Origin: Streptomyces macrolidinus
GTDB taxonomy: Bacteria; Actinomycetota; Actinomycetes; Streptomycetales; Streptomycetaceae
DNA length: 64,000 nucleotides
Direction: 5' to 3'
Assembly: GCF_023887685.1 (NCBI RefSeq)
Contig: NZ_JAMWMR010000023.1
Coordinates: 55,927-119,926 of the forward strand
Shown here in pieces: positions 7,253-15,806 of the stretch (position 1 is the stretch's first letter; every line of letters begins with the position of its first letter). Under the pieces are notes generated by a model. That model saw only the letters and a list, made by a program, of their open reading frames with translations, made no database searches and was not told the DNA's origin. The translations under genes and the position numbers were made by a program.

Positions 7253-8044
7253 ATGGCTCGTACGGCGGCGCGAAGTGGACGTACTCGGCGGGCGCGGGGT
7301 GGCCGGGTCGTCGCCGCGACCGGCGTTGTCGGGGTGCTTCTCGCCACCACCGCCGCGTGCGGGAGCGCGGCCGACGACAAGCATCCGGATCACCGGGCCT
7401 TCGCCGTGCACGGCCGTACCCTCACGGTCGACTCCGACTCCTCGGCTCTGGAGATCGTCCCGGCCGAGGGCGACCAGGTGAAGGTCACGCGGTGGTTCCA
7501 CGGCACGGCCCTGATCGGCAAGGACCCCCGGGCGACCTGGTCCGTGCGGGGCGACCGGCTCGTGCTGCGGGTGAAGTGCGCGGGGCTGATCGCGGACTGC
7601 TCCGCCCGGCACCGGATCGAGGTGCCGCGCGGGATCGGCGTCACGGTCGAGGACCACAACGGGAGCGTGCGGGCGCAAGGCATCAAGGGCGAGCTGAGCA
7701 TCCGTACGAGCAACGGCTCGGTGCGGGTGACCGATTCCACCGGGGCGCTGACGCTGAAGAGCAACAACGGCTCGGTCCGCGCGACGGGCGTGGGCTCGCG
7801 GCGCGTGCACGCCGAGACGCACAACGGCCCGGTCCACCTCGAACTCGCCGCCGCGCCCGAACTGGTGGAGGCGGCCAGCCGCAACGGGTCGGTGTCGATC
7901 ACGGTGCCCCGGACCGGCTACCGCGTGACCACCGACAGCCACAACGGCTCGGTCCATGTGTCCGTCCCCCGCGACGCGCACAGTTCCCATGCGGTGCGGG
8001 CGCGGACGAGCAACGGGTCGATCAACGTGCGGACCGCGGACTAG
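7253..8044 (+). CDS. DUF4097-type beta-helix lipoprotein
   Basis: 263-aa protein with ATG at 7253, preceded by a GGGGGAAA ribosome site. After an Arg-rich N-region comes a hydrophobic segment and a lipobox ending LATTAAC (Cys about residue 36), so it is predicted to be lipid-anchored outside the membrane. Residues about 120-262 consist of repeated strand-turn units marked by NGSV: HNGSVRAQG, SNGSVRVTD, NNGSVRATG, HNGPVHLEL, RNGSVSITV, HNGSVHVSV and SNGSINVRT. This is the DUF4097/adhesin-like right-handed helix pattern. No enzymatic residues are apparent; a scaffold or envelope-sensing role is inference. Confidence 0.85.
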   Translation: MARTAARSGRTRRARGGRVVAATGVVGVLLATTAACGSAADDKHPDHRAFAVHGRTLTVDSDSSALEIVPAEGDQVKVTRWFHGTALIGKDPRATWSVRGDRLVLRVKCAGLIADCSARHRIEVPRGIGVTVEDHNGSVRAQGIKGELSIRTSNGSVRVTDSTGALTLKSNNGSVRATGVGSRRVHAETHNGPVHLELAAAPELVEAASRNGSVSITVPRTGYRVTTDSHNGSVHVSVPRDAHSSHAVRARTSNGSINVRTAD

Positions 8045-8160
8045 GCGTACGGGGCTGGGGCATACAGGCCGGTCACATCGCTGAACCGACCACCCCGTGT
8101 GTTCGTCCTCTACCGGTGGGAGAATGAACCCGGCAGGGCGAACGACCACGGGAGAGGGAA

Positions 8161-9549
8161 GTGACGGCGACACCACCGCAGTCGTACCCACCGCTTGCGC
8201 CATGCGCGGACCGTCACCGTCCCCCGTCGACCCCCGTCCGCGACAGCCTCGCCCTGCTCGCCCTCCCGGCGCTCGCCGTCCTTCTCCTCCCCGCGGTCTT
8301 CGCCTCGGGCGGGACACGGCGGTGGTTCGGGGGGCGGGCCGAGGGACAGCGCGCGCAGGCGCAGGCCGCGAAGGACTCCGCCGCGGCGGCGTTCTACGAG
8401 CTGGACACGGCCCAGCGCGATCTCCGGATCTCGATCGAGACGATCACCGCCGTCGACGACTCCCCGGCCGCACGCCGCGCGATCGCCGACTTCGAGGCGC
8501 TCGGGCAGCGCATAGACGAGGTCAGCCACCAGTACATCCAGGCCGTGGACGCGCACGACCTCGACCGGGTCGACCTCGAAGCGTCCGCGGCCTCCCGCGC
8601 CCGCGCCGAACTCACCGCCGCACAGGACGAACTCGTCCGTGTGAAGCGTGAGTTGGATCGTTACGCCGAGGGGCTCGGGCCGCTGCTCGGCAAGGCCGAG
8701 ACCCAGCTCGCCCGGCTCGCCCCGGCCGTGGTGCGGGCCCGCCAGGCCCTGCTCGCCGCCAGCAACGCCCTGGACCACGCGCGGGGGGCCGGGCTCACGG
8801 CCGACGACCTCGCCGCGCGGCTGGCCGCCCTGGCCCCCGAGCTGACCAAGCTCAACCAGGGCGCGGGACAGTACGGCGTACCGCAGACCCTGGAGCGCGC
8901 CGAGCGGGTCGCGCGGGAGGCCGAGGCCGTGCGCGCGGAGGCGGCGCGGCTGCCCGAGCGGGCCGCGGAGATCGACAACCGGCTGGTGTCCCTGCGGACG
9001 CGCGCGCAGGCGCTCACCACCCGCGCCGGTCAGGTGGAGCCCGTCCTGAGCGAGCTGCGGCGCCGGTTCTCGGCCGCCTGCTGGCAGGACCTGCAGCACG
9101 TGCCGGAGCGGGCCGCCGAGGCGGTGGCGCAGGCCGAGCTGAAGCTGACGCAGGCGCGGGCCGCGCGCGACGCCCAGCGCTGGCCGGACGCGACCTCGCT
9201 GCTGTCCACGGCGCGGGCGCTGCTGAACACCACGGACGAGGCGGTGTCCGCGGCCGGTGACCGGCTGCGGCGGCTCAACGCCGTGCAGAAGGATCCGCAG
9301 GCGGAGATCGAGCGGACGCGGTTCGCGATCCGGGACGCGCAGCGGCTGGCCATGACGGGGCGTACGGCTCCCGATCCGCGCCACGCCCGCCCGCTGGACG
9401 ACTCCGTGGCCCGGCTCGACCGTGCGATCGCCACGCTGGAGGGCCGCCACCCGGACTACTGGCACTTCCTGACCGAGACGGAGGCGGTGCGGGAGACCGT
9501 CGCGCGCGTGGTCACCGGAATCAGGGAGGAGCGGGGAGCCGGACACTGA
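8161..9549 (+). CDS. Membrane-anchored coiled-coil protein
   Basis: 462-aa protein with a GTG start after GGGAGAGGGAA. A hydrophobic segment lies at about residues 29-48 (LALLALPALAVLLLPAVFAS). The remaining 400 residues are almost entirely Ala/Leu/Glu/Arg helices with heptad-like spacing (for example ARAELTAAQDELVRVKREL and ERAERVAREAEAVRAEAARL), predicted to form long coiled coils. No enzymatic motif is visible. Similar TM-plus-coiled-coil proteins are common in streptomycetes and are mostly uncharacterised. It may be structural at the membrane. Spacing of 116 bp from the lipoprotein suggests its own promoter or a loose operon. Confidence 0.75.
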   Translation: MTATPPQSYPPLAPCADRHRPPSTPVRDSLALLALPALAVLLLPAVFASGGTRRWFGGRAEGQRAQAQAAKDSAAAAFYELDTAQRDLRISIETITAVDDSPAARRAIADFEALGQRIDEVSHQYIQAVDAHDLDRVDLEASAASRARAELTAAQDELVRVKRELDRYAEGLGPLLGKAETQLARLAPAVVRARQALLAASNALDHARGAGLTADDLAARLAALAPELTKLNQGAGQYGVPQTLERAERVAREAEAVRAEAARLPERAAEIDNRLVSLRTRAQALTTRAGQVEPVLSELRRRFSAACWQDLQHVPERAAEAVAQAELKLTQARAARDAQRWPDATSLLSTARALLNTTDEAVSAAGDRLRRLNAVQKDPQAEIERTRFAIRDAQRLAMTGRTAPDPRHARPLDDSVARLDRAIATLEGRHPDYWHFLTETEAVRETVARVVTGIREERGAGH

Positions 9550-9577
9550 AGCCCGGTCCCCGCTCCGAAGGGTCCGC

Positions 9578-10771
9578 TCAGGTGCGGTAGGCGTAGTACG
9601 CCGCGGTCGGGTACGACGCGATGATGCTCGCCACCGACCTGTTGTAGGTGTTGGTGGAGTGGTACGTCAGATACGGCACTCCCTGCGCGCTGCGGGAGGT
9701 GACGATCATGGAGTGGTCCTTGGACCCGTCCTTGTCGAAGTCCATCTGCAGCACGTCGCCCACGTCCATCTGGTAGACGTTGGCGAGGCTGGTGACCCGC
9801 TTCGAGGACAGGGCGAACCACGAGAACTCGTTGACGCCGACGAACGAGTCCGACTGCAGCTCGGAGTTGCCGAACCACTTGTGCCAGTCGTACGTGTAGC
9901 CGGGGACGTGCGCCCAGCCGCCCGCCTTCAGGGCCTGGCTGACGAAGTTGGTGCAGTCACCGCCGGCCCCGTGCCCGCTGAAGTCGGGGTACTCCGCGTT
10001 GTAGTTGTTCCAGTACTTCTGCGCGTACGCGGCCATGGCCTTGTAGTCGTAGCCGCTCGCGGAGAAGTTCTTCGGGTCGGCCGGCGCGGGCTGGGTGGTG
10101 GCCGAGCGCGTCGCGTCGGGCGGGCTGTCGTCGTCGCCGGTCTGCGGCGGGGTCGCGGCCGGCGGCTCGGCCGGCTGGTTCACCGCGAGGTAGCCGTCGT
10201 CGGTGTCGCGGATGCCGGTGAGCTGCCAGTTGCCCTGCCGGTCGGCCTTGAAGGTCAGCTCGTGGTGGGCCTGGAAGCCGGTGTTCTTCGGCTCGGTGCC
10301 CTTGACCTTCTCGTACGTCAGCGTCGTCGTCTCCGTGACGTCGACCTTGGCGTTGCGGCCCTTGACCCGGGTGGCGTTCAGCGTGACGCTCGTCGTGGCC
10401 GCGCTGTACCTCTCGCCCAGCTTCTGCAGGCGGGACTTGCGGCTGCGCAGCTCGGAGAGCGCGGAGTCCTCGTGACGCGACTGCGTGCCGGACATCCGCA
10501 CCTTGCCGGAGAACCCGGACGTCAACGGGTGCCGTCCGTGCCTCCGGTCACCCTTGCCGTCGTCCACCAGGGCGTTCGTACGGTCGGTGAAGACGGCGTC
10601 GGCCAGCTTCTGGAAGGTGGCCTTGGTCGCCGCGTCCACGGTGGGATCGTCGACGACGGCCGCTCCCGCGCTCCAGTTGGGCAGCAGTGCCGCGCCGGCG
10701 ACGACCGACGCGGCGGCTGCCGTGGCTATGGTGACGCGACGCCGCTTACGGCTCAATTTCCGTGATTTCAA
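9578..10771 (-). CDS. Secreted Amidase_6-domain protein
   Basis: 397-aa exported protein starting at TTG 10771 with GAGGGGAA upstream. A basic N-region (KSRKLSRKRRR) and a hydrophobic core ending near residue 37 give a signal peptide. Residues about 235-397 match the Amidase_6 family: catalytic Cys in GDCTNFVSQ and His in KDHSMIVTS, in a papain-like arrangement. The family is linked to peptide or amide hydrolysis in the cell wall. The middle region (40-210) is a separate domain resembling secreted stalk domains. It is the third gene of a same-strand cell-wall group with the deacetylase and PBP upstream (132-bp gap). Confidence 0.85.
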   Translation of the reverse strand: MKSRKLSRKRRRVTIATAAAASVVAGAALLPNWSAGAAVVDDPTVDAATKATFQKLADAVFTDRTNALVDDGKGDRRHGRHPLTSGFSGKVRMSGTQSRHEDSALSELRSRKSRLQKLGERYSAATTSVTLNATRVKGRNAKVDVTETTTLTYEKVKGTEPKNTGFQAHHELTFKADRQGNWQLTGIRDTDDGYLAVNQPAEPPAATPPQTGDDDSPPDATRSATTQPAPADPKNFSASGYDYKAMAAYAQKYWNNYNAEYPDFSGHGAGGDCTNFVSQALKAGGWAHVPGYTYDWHKWFGNSELQSDSFVGVNEFSWFALSSKRVTSLANVYQMDVGDVLQMDFDKDGSKDHSMIVTSRSAQGVPYLTYHSTNTYNRSVASIIASYPTAAYYAYRT

Positions 10772-10870
10772 TGATGTTCCCCTCTACGCCGGTGCTCCGA
10801 TACCGGGGTCTGGCATCCTTCCACGGCGCGTCTTCCTCCTTTGAAATGGGGGGCCGGGCACGGTACTTGA

Positions 10871-10896
10871 CGGAGCGTCGGATATACTTCGCTCCG
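10871..10896 (-). terminator. Short hairpin after the deacetylase gene
   Basis: A 7-bp perfect stem (CGGAGCG / CGCTCCG) with a 12-base A/T-richer loop, 8 bp after the deacetylase stop codon. It may attenuate transcription into the amidase gene. It is weak compared with the other terminators in the window. Confidence 0.4.
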
Positions 10897-10903
10897 CTCC
10901 GCG

Positions 10904-12202
10904 TCACTTGACGACGGTCGACCAGTCCGGGGACTGCGCGGGGTCCAGGGTGCGCAGCCGCTCCAGGGTCTCGGGCTTCTGCACGTCGAGCCAGTCGGCC
11001 AACTCCTTGAAGGACACGCACTTGACGTCCTTCTTGCCGCACACGTCCTTCACCATCTGGTCGACGGCCTTCATGTAGATACCGCCGTTCCAGTCCTCGA
11101 AGTGGTTGCCGATGAACAGGGGCGCCCGGCTGCCGTAGTAGACCCGGTTGAACCCGGCCTCGTAGGTGTCGACGGTCTCCTGCTGCCACTGCGCGTACTT
11201 CGACGGGTCGCCGTCGGTCTCGCCGTCGGACTGGTTGTAGAGGAAGTTGAAGTCCATGGACAGGCCCTGGTACTTGCCGCCCTCGTACGGGAGCATCTGC
11301 AGGGGAAAGTCCCAGATGCCGTTCTTCTTCGTCGGCCATATCTGGAAGTCACCCGTGGAGCTGGCGTCGTAGCGCCAGCCGTAACTCTTGGCGGCCTGCA
11401 GCAGGTTCTGCTGGCCCTCCAGGCAGGGGGCGCGCCCGCCGACGACCGCCTTCTTGAAGTCGAAGGGCAGCGGGTCGATGTCCGTGAAGCCGGTGTTGGT
11501 CTTCCACTTCTCCGCGAAGGAATAGAACTGGTCGATCTCGCTCTTCCACTCCTTCACGCTCCAGTCGCCGCCGCCCTTGGCGTCGCAGAAGTGGCCGTTG
11601 AAGTGGGTGCCGATCTCGTTGCCGTCGGTGTACGCCTTGCCCAGTTGCTCCAGCGTGGTGCGGATGTGTTCGTCGGTGGGGTAGCTGATCGCGGCGGCGC
11701 CCACCGAGTGCATCGGCGGGTGGTAGAGGTCCTTCTTGCTCTTCGGCAGCAGGTAGATGCCGGTGAGGAAGAAGGTCATATGGGAGTTGTACTGCTGGGC
11801 GAGTTCACGGTAGTGCGAGAAGAGGTGGTCGTCGCCCTCCAGGGCGCCGTCCCAGGAGAAGACGACGAACTGGGGCGGCTTCTCACCGGGCTTGAGCGGC
11901 TTGGGCTTCAACTGCCCCTTCTGCGGGCCGGTGTACGAGGTGGAGCCGTCCCCGAGGACCTTGACCTTGCCGTCCCACTCGGGCTCCTTGGACGCCTTGG
12001 CGGCCGGGCCCTTGGCCTTGTTCGCGCCCGTGTCGGAGGCGGCGACCGGGGTGGTGCTGTCCGATGGCCGCAGGGCGAGGAAGACCGCGGTCAGGGAGGC
12101 GACGACGAGGAGGGCCCCCAGGGTGATGAAGCCCTGCCTGCTGCTGAGGCGGGTGGTGCGGGAAGAGCGGGCGCGGCGGCGACGGCCGGTTCTTGCGGTC
12201 AT
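10904..12202 (-). CDS. Membrane-anchored polysaccharide deacetylase-like protein
   Basis: 432-aa protein. A basic N-terminus (TARTGRRRRARSSRTTRL) and one TM helix at about 25-45 anchor it, followed by a Lys/Ala-rich linker. The catalytic region (about 108-400) has NodB-like features: an acidic first motif, FSWDGAL, at about 114-120 and the metal-binding His pair in GTHFNGHFC at about 205-213. The family removes acetyl groups from sugars such as peptidoglycan GlcNAc/MurNAc or chitooligosaccharides. The substrate cannot be told here; the location after a PBP gene (58-bp gap) suggests peptidoglycan. The first motif has Trp where TFDDG is usual, so it belongs to a divergent branch. Confidence 0.78.
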   Translation of the reverse strand: MTARTGRRRRARSSRTTRLSSRQGFITLGALLVVASLTAVFLALRPSDSTTPVAASDTGANKAKGPAAKASKEPEWDGKVKVLGDGSTSYTGPQKGQLKPKPLKPGEKPPQFVVFSWDGALEGDDHLFSHYRELAQQYNSHMTFFLTGIYLLPKSKKDLYHPPMHSVGAAAISYPTDEHIRTTLEQLGKAYTDGNEIGTHFNGHFCDAKGGGDWSVKEWKSEIDQFYSFAEKWKTNTGFTDIDPLPFDFKKAVVGGRAPCLEGQQNLLQAAKSYGWRYDASSTGDFQIWPTKKNGIWDFPLQMLPYEGGKYQGLSMDFNFLYNQSDGETDGDPSKYAQWQQETVDTYEAGFNRVYYGSRAPLFIGNHFEDWNGGIYMKAVDQMVKDVCGKKDVKCVSFKELADWLDVQKPETLERLRTLDPAQSPDWSTVVK

Positions 12203-12260
12203 GGGCGGCTCGTTCCGGAATGAGGGGGGGTGGGTGCGTGCGGTGGTTCGGCGCCCGGCG

Positions 12261-14489
12261 TCAGCCGAGCGGGCTCATGGCGCTCGACCAGATGTCGTAG
12301 GGCACAGCGCCCGCGGAGGTGCCGGCGACGCCCTTGAGCGGCTGTGGTTCGAGGCTCTTGGAGAGGTCCATGCGGTAGACGGCGACGGCGGTCGACACGT
12401 CCTTGGCCGTGCCCACGTACCAGGAGGCGGTGTCGTTGTGCGTGGTGCCGGCCTTCCCGGCCACCCGCGCGGTACCGGGGGCCGCGTCGGGGTGGGCGGT
12501 GCGGAAGGACTCCGTGAGCGCCTCGGTGACCTGGCGGGCCGTCGTGACGCCGACCGCCCGTCGGGTCTCCGCCGCCTTCAGGGCGACCGGGGAGCCGTTG
12601 CGGGTGATGCGCCGCACCGAGTACGGCTCGGTGTGCGTCCCGTCCGCGGCGAACGTCGCGTATCCGCTCGCCATGCGGATCGCGCTGGGCGTGGCGCTGC
12701 CCTGGGACATCGCGGGCACCTGCGGCCCCATGCTGGACGGGAGCAGCCCGGCCGCCTGTGCCGTCGCGCGCAGCGTGGGCAGGCCGGTGTCCATGCCGAG
12801 TTGCATGAACGGCGTGTTCACGGACTGGACGAGCGCCTGGTGGAGGGTGATCTTCCCGTAGGACTTGCCGCCGTCGTTGTGGGCGGCGACCTTCTTGCCG
12901 CTGCGGTCCCAGTACGGGCCCTCGGGTGTGGTGACGGGGACGGCGTCGTCGCCGTCGTAGACCGACTTCGGGGAGACCGGGGTCGCGGGCCCGTTCCTGG
13001 TCCGGTGGACGCCGTGTTCGAGACCGGCGGCGTAGACGAACGGCTGGAACGCCGAACCGGCCGGAACGGTGGACGCGTTGGACTCGTTGAAGCCCTGCTT
13101 GCGATGGTCCGGGCCGCCGTAGACGGCGAGGATACGGCCGTCCGCGGCGACGGAGGCGGCGCCGTAGTGGGCGGTCTTCGCCGGGCCGGGGTGGTCCTTC
13201 CTGGCCTGCTCACGGGCCTTGGTCACGGCCTCGGTGAGCGCGTCCTCCCGCTTGCGGTCGAAGGTCGTGTAGATCTGGTAGCCGCCCAGGTCGAACTTCT
13301 TGTCCGAGAGACGGGCCGCGGTCTTGGCGTACTTCGAGGCCAGTTCCACCAGGTAGTCGCTCTGCTGTCCGGTCTCGTGCAGCGGGTTGGACTTCAGCGG
13401 GTCGGGGAACGACGTGTACTTGGCCCGCTCCTTCGGCGAGAGCTTGCCTGTCTTGACCATGCGGTCGAGGATCCACTCCCAGCGCTCGACGGCACGCTGG
13501 TGGTTGGCGGCACTGAGGGTGGGGTCGTAGAGCCCGGCGCCCTTGAGCAGGGAGGCGAGGAACGCGGCCTCGCTGACGTCGAGTTGGCTGACGTCCTTGC
13601 CGTAGTAGGCCTGGGCGGCGCGCTGGATGCCGTAGGTGCCGCGGCCGAACCAGCTCGTGTTGAGATAGCCCTCGAGGATCTTGTCCTTGGGCATCTTGTT
13701 GTCGAGCTTGAGGGCGATCATCGCCTCGGTGAACTTGCGGCTGAACGTCTTCTCCTGGCCCAGGTAGACGTTCTTGACGTACTGCTGGGTGATGGTGGAG
13801 CCGCCCTGGGTGTCCCCTTCGCCCGCCGTGCGCCACAGGGCGCGGGTGATGCCCTTCATGGAGATGCCGGGGTCGGAGTAGAAGCTCTCGTTCTCCGCCG
13901 CCAGTACGGCCCAACGGACCTGCTGGGGAATGTCCTTCAGGGGCATCGCCTGCCGCTGCACCCAGCCGGTGCGGGCCATGGGCGTGCCGTCGGACCAGAA
14001 GTAGACGTTGTCCTGCTGGGTCGCGTACGAGTTCAGGTTCTCGGGTATGTCCGTCATGGCGTAGGCGACGGCCAGGAACGCGCCACCGAGACCGAGGGAT
14101 GTCAGTACGGCGCCGAGCCACTGGCGCCAGGAGGGCATCCAGCGCCGCCAGCCGATGCGGCCGGGTCGCGGATAGACGGGCCGCAACTTCCGGGCGTACG
14201 GGGCGAATCGGGCGGTGGCGCGCGCGAACGCGGAGGGCGGTACGGGCTTACGACGCGAGGTGCGTTGGCCGGAAACCTCCGGTACGGCCGCGCGCAACTG
14301 CATGGTGGCGTCCGGCTCCTGCGGCTCCGGGAGCTTCAACTGCATGGTGAGGTCGTCCCGCAGGGGCCGCTCGGCCGCAGCGTCGTGCTGCGCGTCAGCG
14401 GTCGCGTCGGCGGTCGCGTCGCCCTTCGCGCGGTTCATCCGGGGCCACTTCGGCGTCTCCTTGGGCCGCCTGCGGCCTCCGCTAGCCAC
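12261..14489 (-). CDS. Class A penicillin-binding protein with altered SxxK motif
   Basis: 742-aa bifunctional PBP with a GTG start at 14489. There is a cytoplasmic tail of about 122 residues and TM at 124-145. The GT51 glycosyltransferase (about 160-350) has motifs AAENESFYSDPGIS (catalytic Glu), GGSTITQQYVKN, RKFTEA and KILEGYLN. The transpeptidase domain spans about 400-735. The GT domain polymerises lipid II outside the membrane and the TP domain should cross-link stem peptides. The active-site Ser is at 479, but the motif reads SAFQ: Lys is replaced by Gln482 (codon CAG on the minus strand at 13044-13046). The SVN (556-558) and KAGT (679-682) motifs are present. Loss of the general base suggests an inactive or altered transpeptidase. 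It heads the cell-wall gene group. Confidence 0.9.
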   Translation of the reverse strand: MASGGRRRPKETPKWPRMNRAKGDATADATADAQHDAAAERPLRDDLTMQLKLPEPQEPDATMQLRAAVPEVSGQRTSRRKPVPPSAFARATARFAPYARKLRPVYPRPGRIGWRRWMPSWRQWLGAVLTSLGLGGAFLAVAYAMTDIPENLNSYATQQDNVYFWSDGTPMARTGWVQRQAMPLKDIPQQVRWAVLAAENESFYSDPGISMKGITRALWRTAGEGDTQGGSTITQQYVKNVYLGQEKTFSRKFTEAMIALKLDNKMPKDKILEGYLNTSWFGRGTYGIQRAAQAYYGKDVSQLDVSEAAFLASLLKGAGLYDPTLSAANHQRAVERWEWILDRMVKTGKLSPKERAKYTSFPDPLKSNPLHETGQQSDYLVELASKYAKTAARLSDKKFDLGGYQIYTTFDRKREDALTEAVTKAREQARKDHPGPAKTAHYGAASVAADGRILAVYGGPDHRKQGFNESNASTVPAGSAFQPFVYAAGLEHGVHRTRNGPATPVSPKSVYDGDDAVPVTTPEGPYWDRSGKKVAAHNDGGKSYGKITLHQALVQSVNTPFMQLGMDTGLPTLRATAQAAGLLPSSMGPQVPAMSQGSATPSAIRMASGYATFAADGTHTEPYSVRRITRNGSPVALKAAETRRAVGVTTARQVTEALTESFRTAHPDAAPGTARVAGKAGTTHNDTASWYVGTAKDVSTAVAVYRMDLSKSLEPQPLKGVAGTSAGAVPYDIWSSAMSPLG

Positions 14490-14830
14490 GGTGGACTCCG
14501 GTGTTCGGGCTGCCCGGAGAACACCGGTCGGTTATTCGGTGTACTGGCTCGATCACGCCTGCGTCTTCCCTCCGCACTCGGACTGCGCGCGTGGGTAGAT
14601 GCAGCGACCGCAGATACGGTTGCAAGCCCCCCTCCCCGGCCTTTCGGCTTGTCGCGGCTGCACTCATAAATTATCAGCGCCCATTGTGATCTCTTCGCTC
14701 AGGAAGCGACCAGAACGCGACAACATGGAGCAATTTGAGGGGGGCCTGACAAGGCGGCGCGGGTGGTGCCGGCAGGCGCGGGTGCGCGCATCGCCTGTGC
14801 TTCACCGGGCCCTCCCCTTAACCTGTGCAC
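14490..14830. other. Divergent intergenic region between PBP and FmdB genes
   Basis: 341 bp without a gene. It should hold the promoters of both neighbours. An A/T-rich patch at 14663-14682 contains GATAAT on the minus strand, the best -10-like hexamer for the PBP gene, but no good -35 accompanies it. Just before the FmdB start, TAACCT lies at about the -10 distance from the ATG and there is no ribosome site, so that gene may be transcribed leaderless. Confidence 0.35.
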
Positions 14831-15055
14831 ATGCCTCGCTATGAATACCGCTGCCGCACCTGCGGCGACACGTTCGAACTCAGCCGCCCCATGGCGGAGT
14901 CCGCCGCCCCCGCGTCCTGCCCCGCGGGCCATGACGACACGGTCAAGCTTCTGTCGACCGTCGCCGTGGGCGGCACCGCGAGCGCCGCGGCGCCGGCCCC
15001 GCAGGCGGGCGGAGGCGGCGGCGGCGGTTGCTGCGGCGGGGGCTGCTGCGGCTGA
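14831..15055 (+). CDS. FmdB-family zinc-ribbon protein
   Basis: 74-aa protein. It begins MPRYEYRCRTCGDTFE, the FmdB/CxxC_CXXC_SSSS signature, with a second Cys in SCPAGHDD that completes a putative zinc site. The C-terminal third is Ala/Pro/Gly-rich and ends in a GGGGGGGCCGGGCCG cluster that supplies four more Cys. Start at ATG 14831; a GTG two codons earlier is possible, and neither has a ribosome site. FmdB proteins are small putative regulatory or metal-binding proteins of unsettled function. It converges on the O-methyltransferase gene (12-bp gap). Confidence 0.85.
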   Translation: MPRYEYRCRTCGDTFELSRPMAESAAPASCPAGHDDTVKLLSTVAVGGTASAAAPAPQAGGGGGGGCCGGGCCG

Positions 15056-15067
15056 GCCCGGCCCGGC

Positions 15068-15727
15068 TCAGCGCCGACGCGCCAGGGTCAGCCCGTCCGC
15101 CACCGACAGCATCACGCTGTCCACCCGGTCGTCCGCCTTCACATGCGCGTTGAAGTCCTTGATCGCGGCTCCCATCCCGGACGCGTCCGGGTCGGTCACC
15201 TCGCCGTGGTAGAAGACGTTGTCGACCACGAGCAGACCTCCGGGACGCATCCGCGGCACCAACTCGTCCCAGTAGGCGACGTAGTTGTCCTTGTCCGCGT
15301 CGATGAACGCCAGGTCGATGTGCGGCTCGGCCGGAAGCTCCCGCAGGGTCCGCAGGGCGGGCGCGATCCGCAGCTCGATCCGGTCGGCCACCCCGGCCTT
15401 CGCCCAGGCCTCGCGCGCGTACCCGGTCCACTCCTCGGAGACGTCGCAGGTCAGCAGCGTCCCGTCGGACGGCAGCGCCTGCGCCATGGACAGCGCCGAC
15501 AGCCCCGTGAAGGTCCCGATCTCGACGATCCGGCGCGCCCCGGTCAGCCGCACCAGGAACGCCAGCAGCGGCCCCTGCTCCTCGGCGACCTGCTTGCCCG
15601 CCACCAGCGGCAACCGCGTGTGGGTGACCTCGACCAGCATCCGCTGCACCGGGTCGAGCGGCGGGTTGTGGCCGAGCATGTACGCGTACAACTCGTCCGT
15701 CAGTGGTGTCCCGTTGCCCTTGGCCAC
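15068..15727 (-). CDS. Class I SAM-dependent O-methyltransferase (CCoAMT-like)
   Basis: 219-aa enzyme starting at GTG 15727 with a GAGGAG ribosome site. SAM-binding motif I is EIGTFTGLSALSMA (about 69-82). The acidic residue after strand 2 is in TCDVSEEW, the metal/catalytic motif is LAFIDADKDNY (about 140-150), and VVDNVFYHG follows. The length and the FIDADK motif place it with the caffeoyl-CoA/catechol O-methyltransferase-like family (Methyltransf_3), which moves a methyl group from SAM to a vicinal hydroxyl with a divalent metal. The substrate is not deducible. It sits 79 bp after the HAD gene of the Ter module, perhaps in the same transcript. Confidence 0.88.
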   Translation of the reverse strand: MAKGNGTPLTDELYAYMLGHNPPLDPVQRMLVEVTHTRLPLVAGKQVAEEQGPLLAFLVRLTGARRIVEIGTFTGLSALSMAQALPSDGTLLTCDVSEEWTGYAREAWAKAGVADRIELRIAPALRTLRELPAEPHIDLAFIDADKDNYVAYWDELVPRMRPGGLLVVDNVFYHGEVTDPDASGMGAAIKDFNAHVKADDRVDSVMLSVADGLTLARRR

Positions 15728-15806
15728 GCGATCTCCTCGGTCTGTGCGCTGTCCGTCCACCGCACGGGCACAGCGCTCGCTCGTCTCCACCGTATCCCCA
15801 CGCTCC

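Noticed and set aside
11892..14669. 925-codon open frame on the plus strand opposite the deacetylase and PBP genes
   Set aside because: It spans two real minus-strand genes and their gap, has no coherent domain, and mirrors their codon structure.
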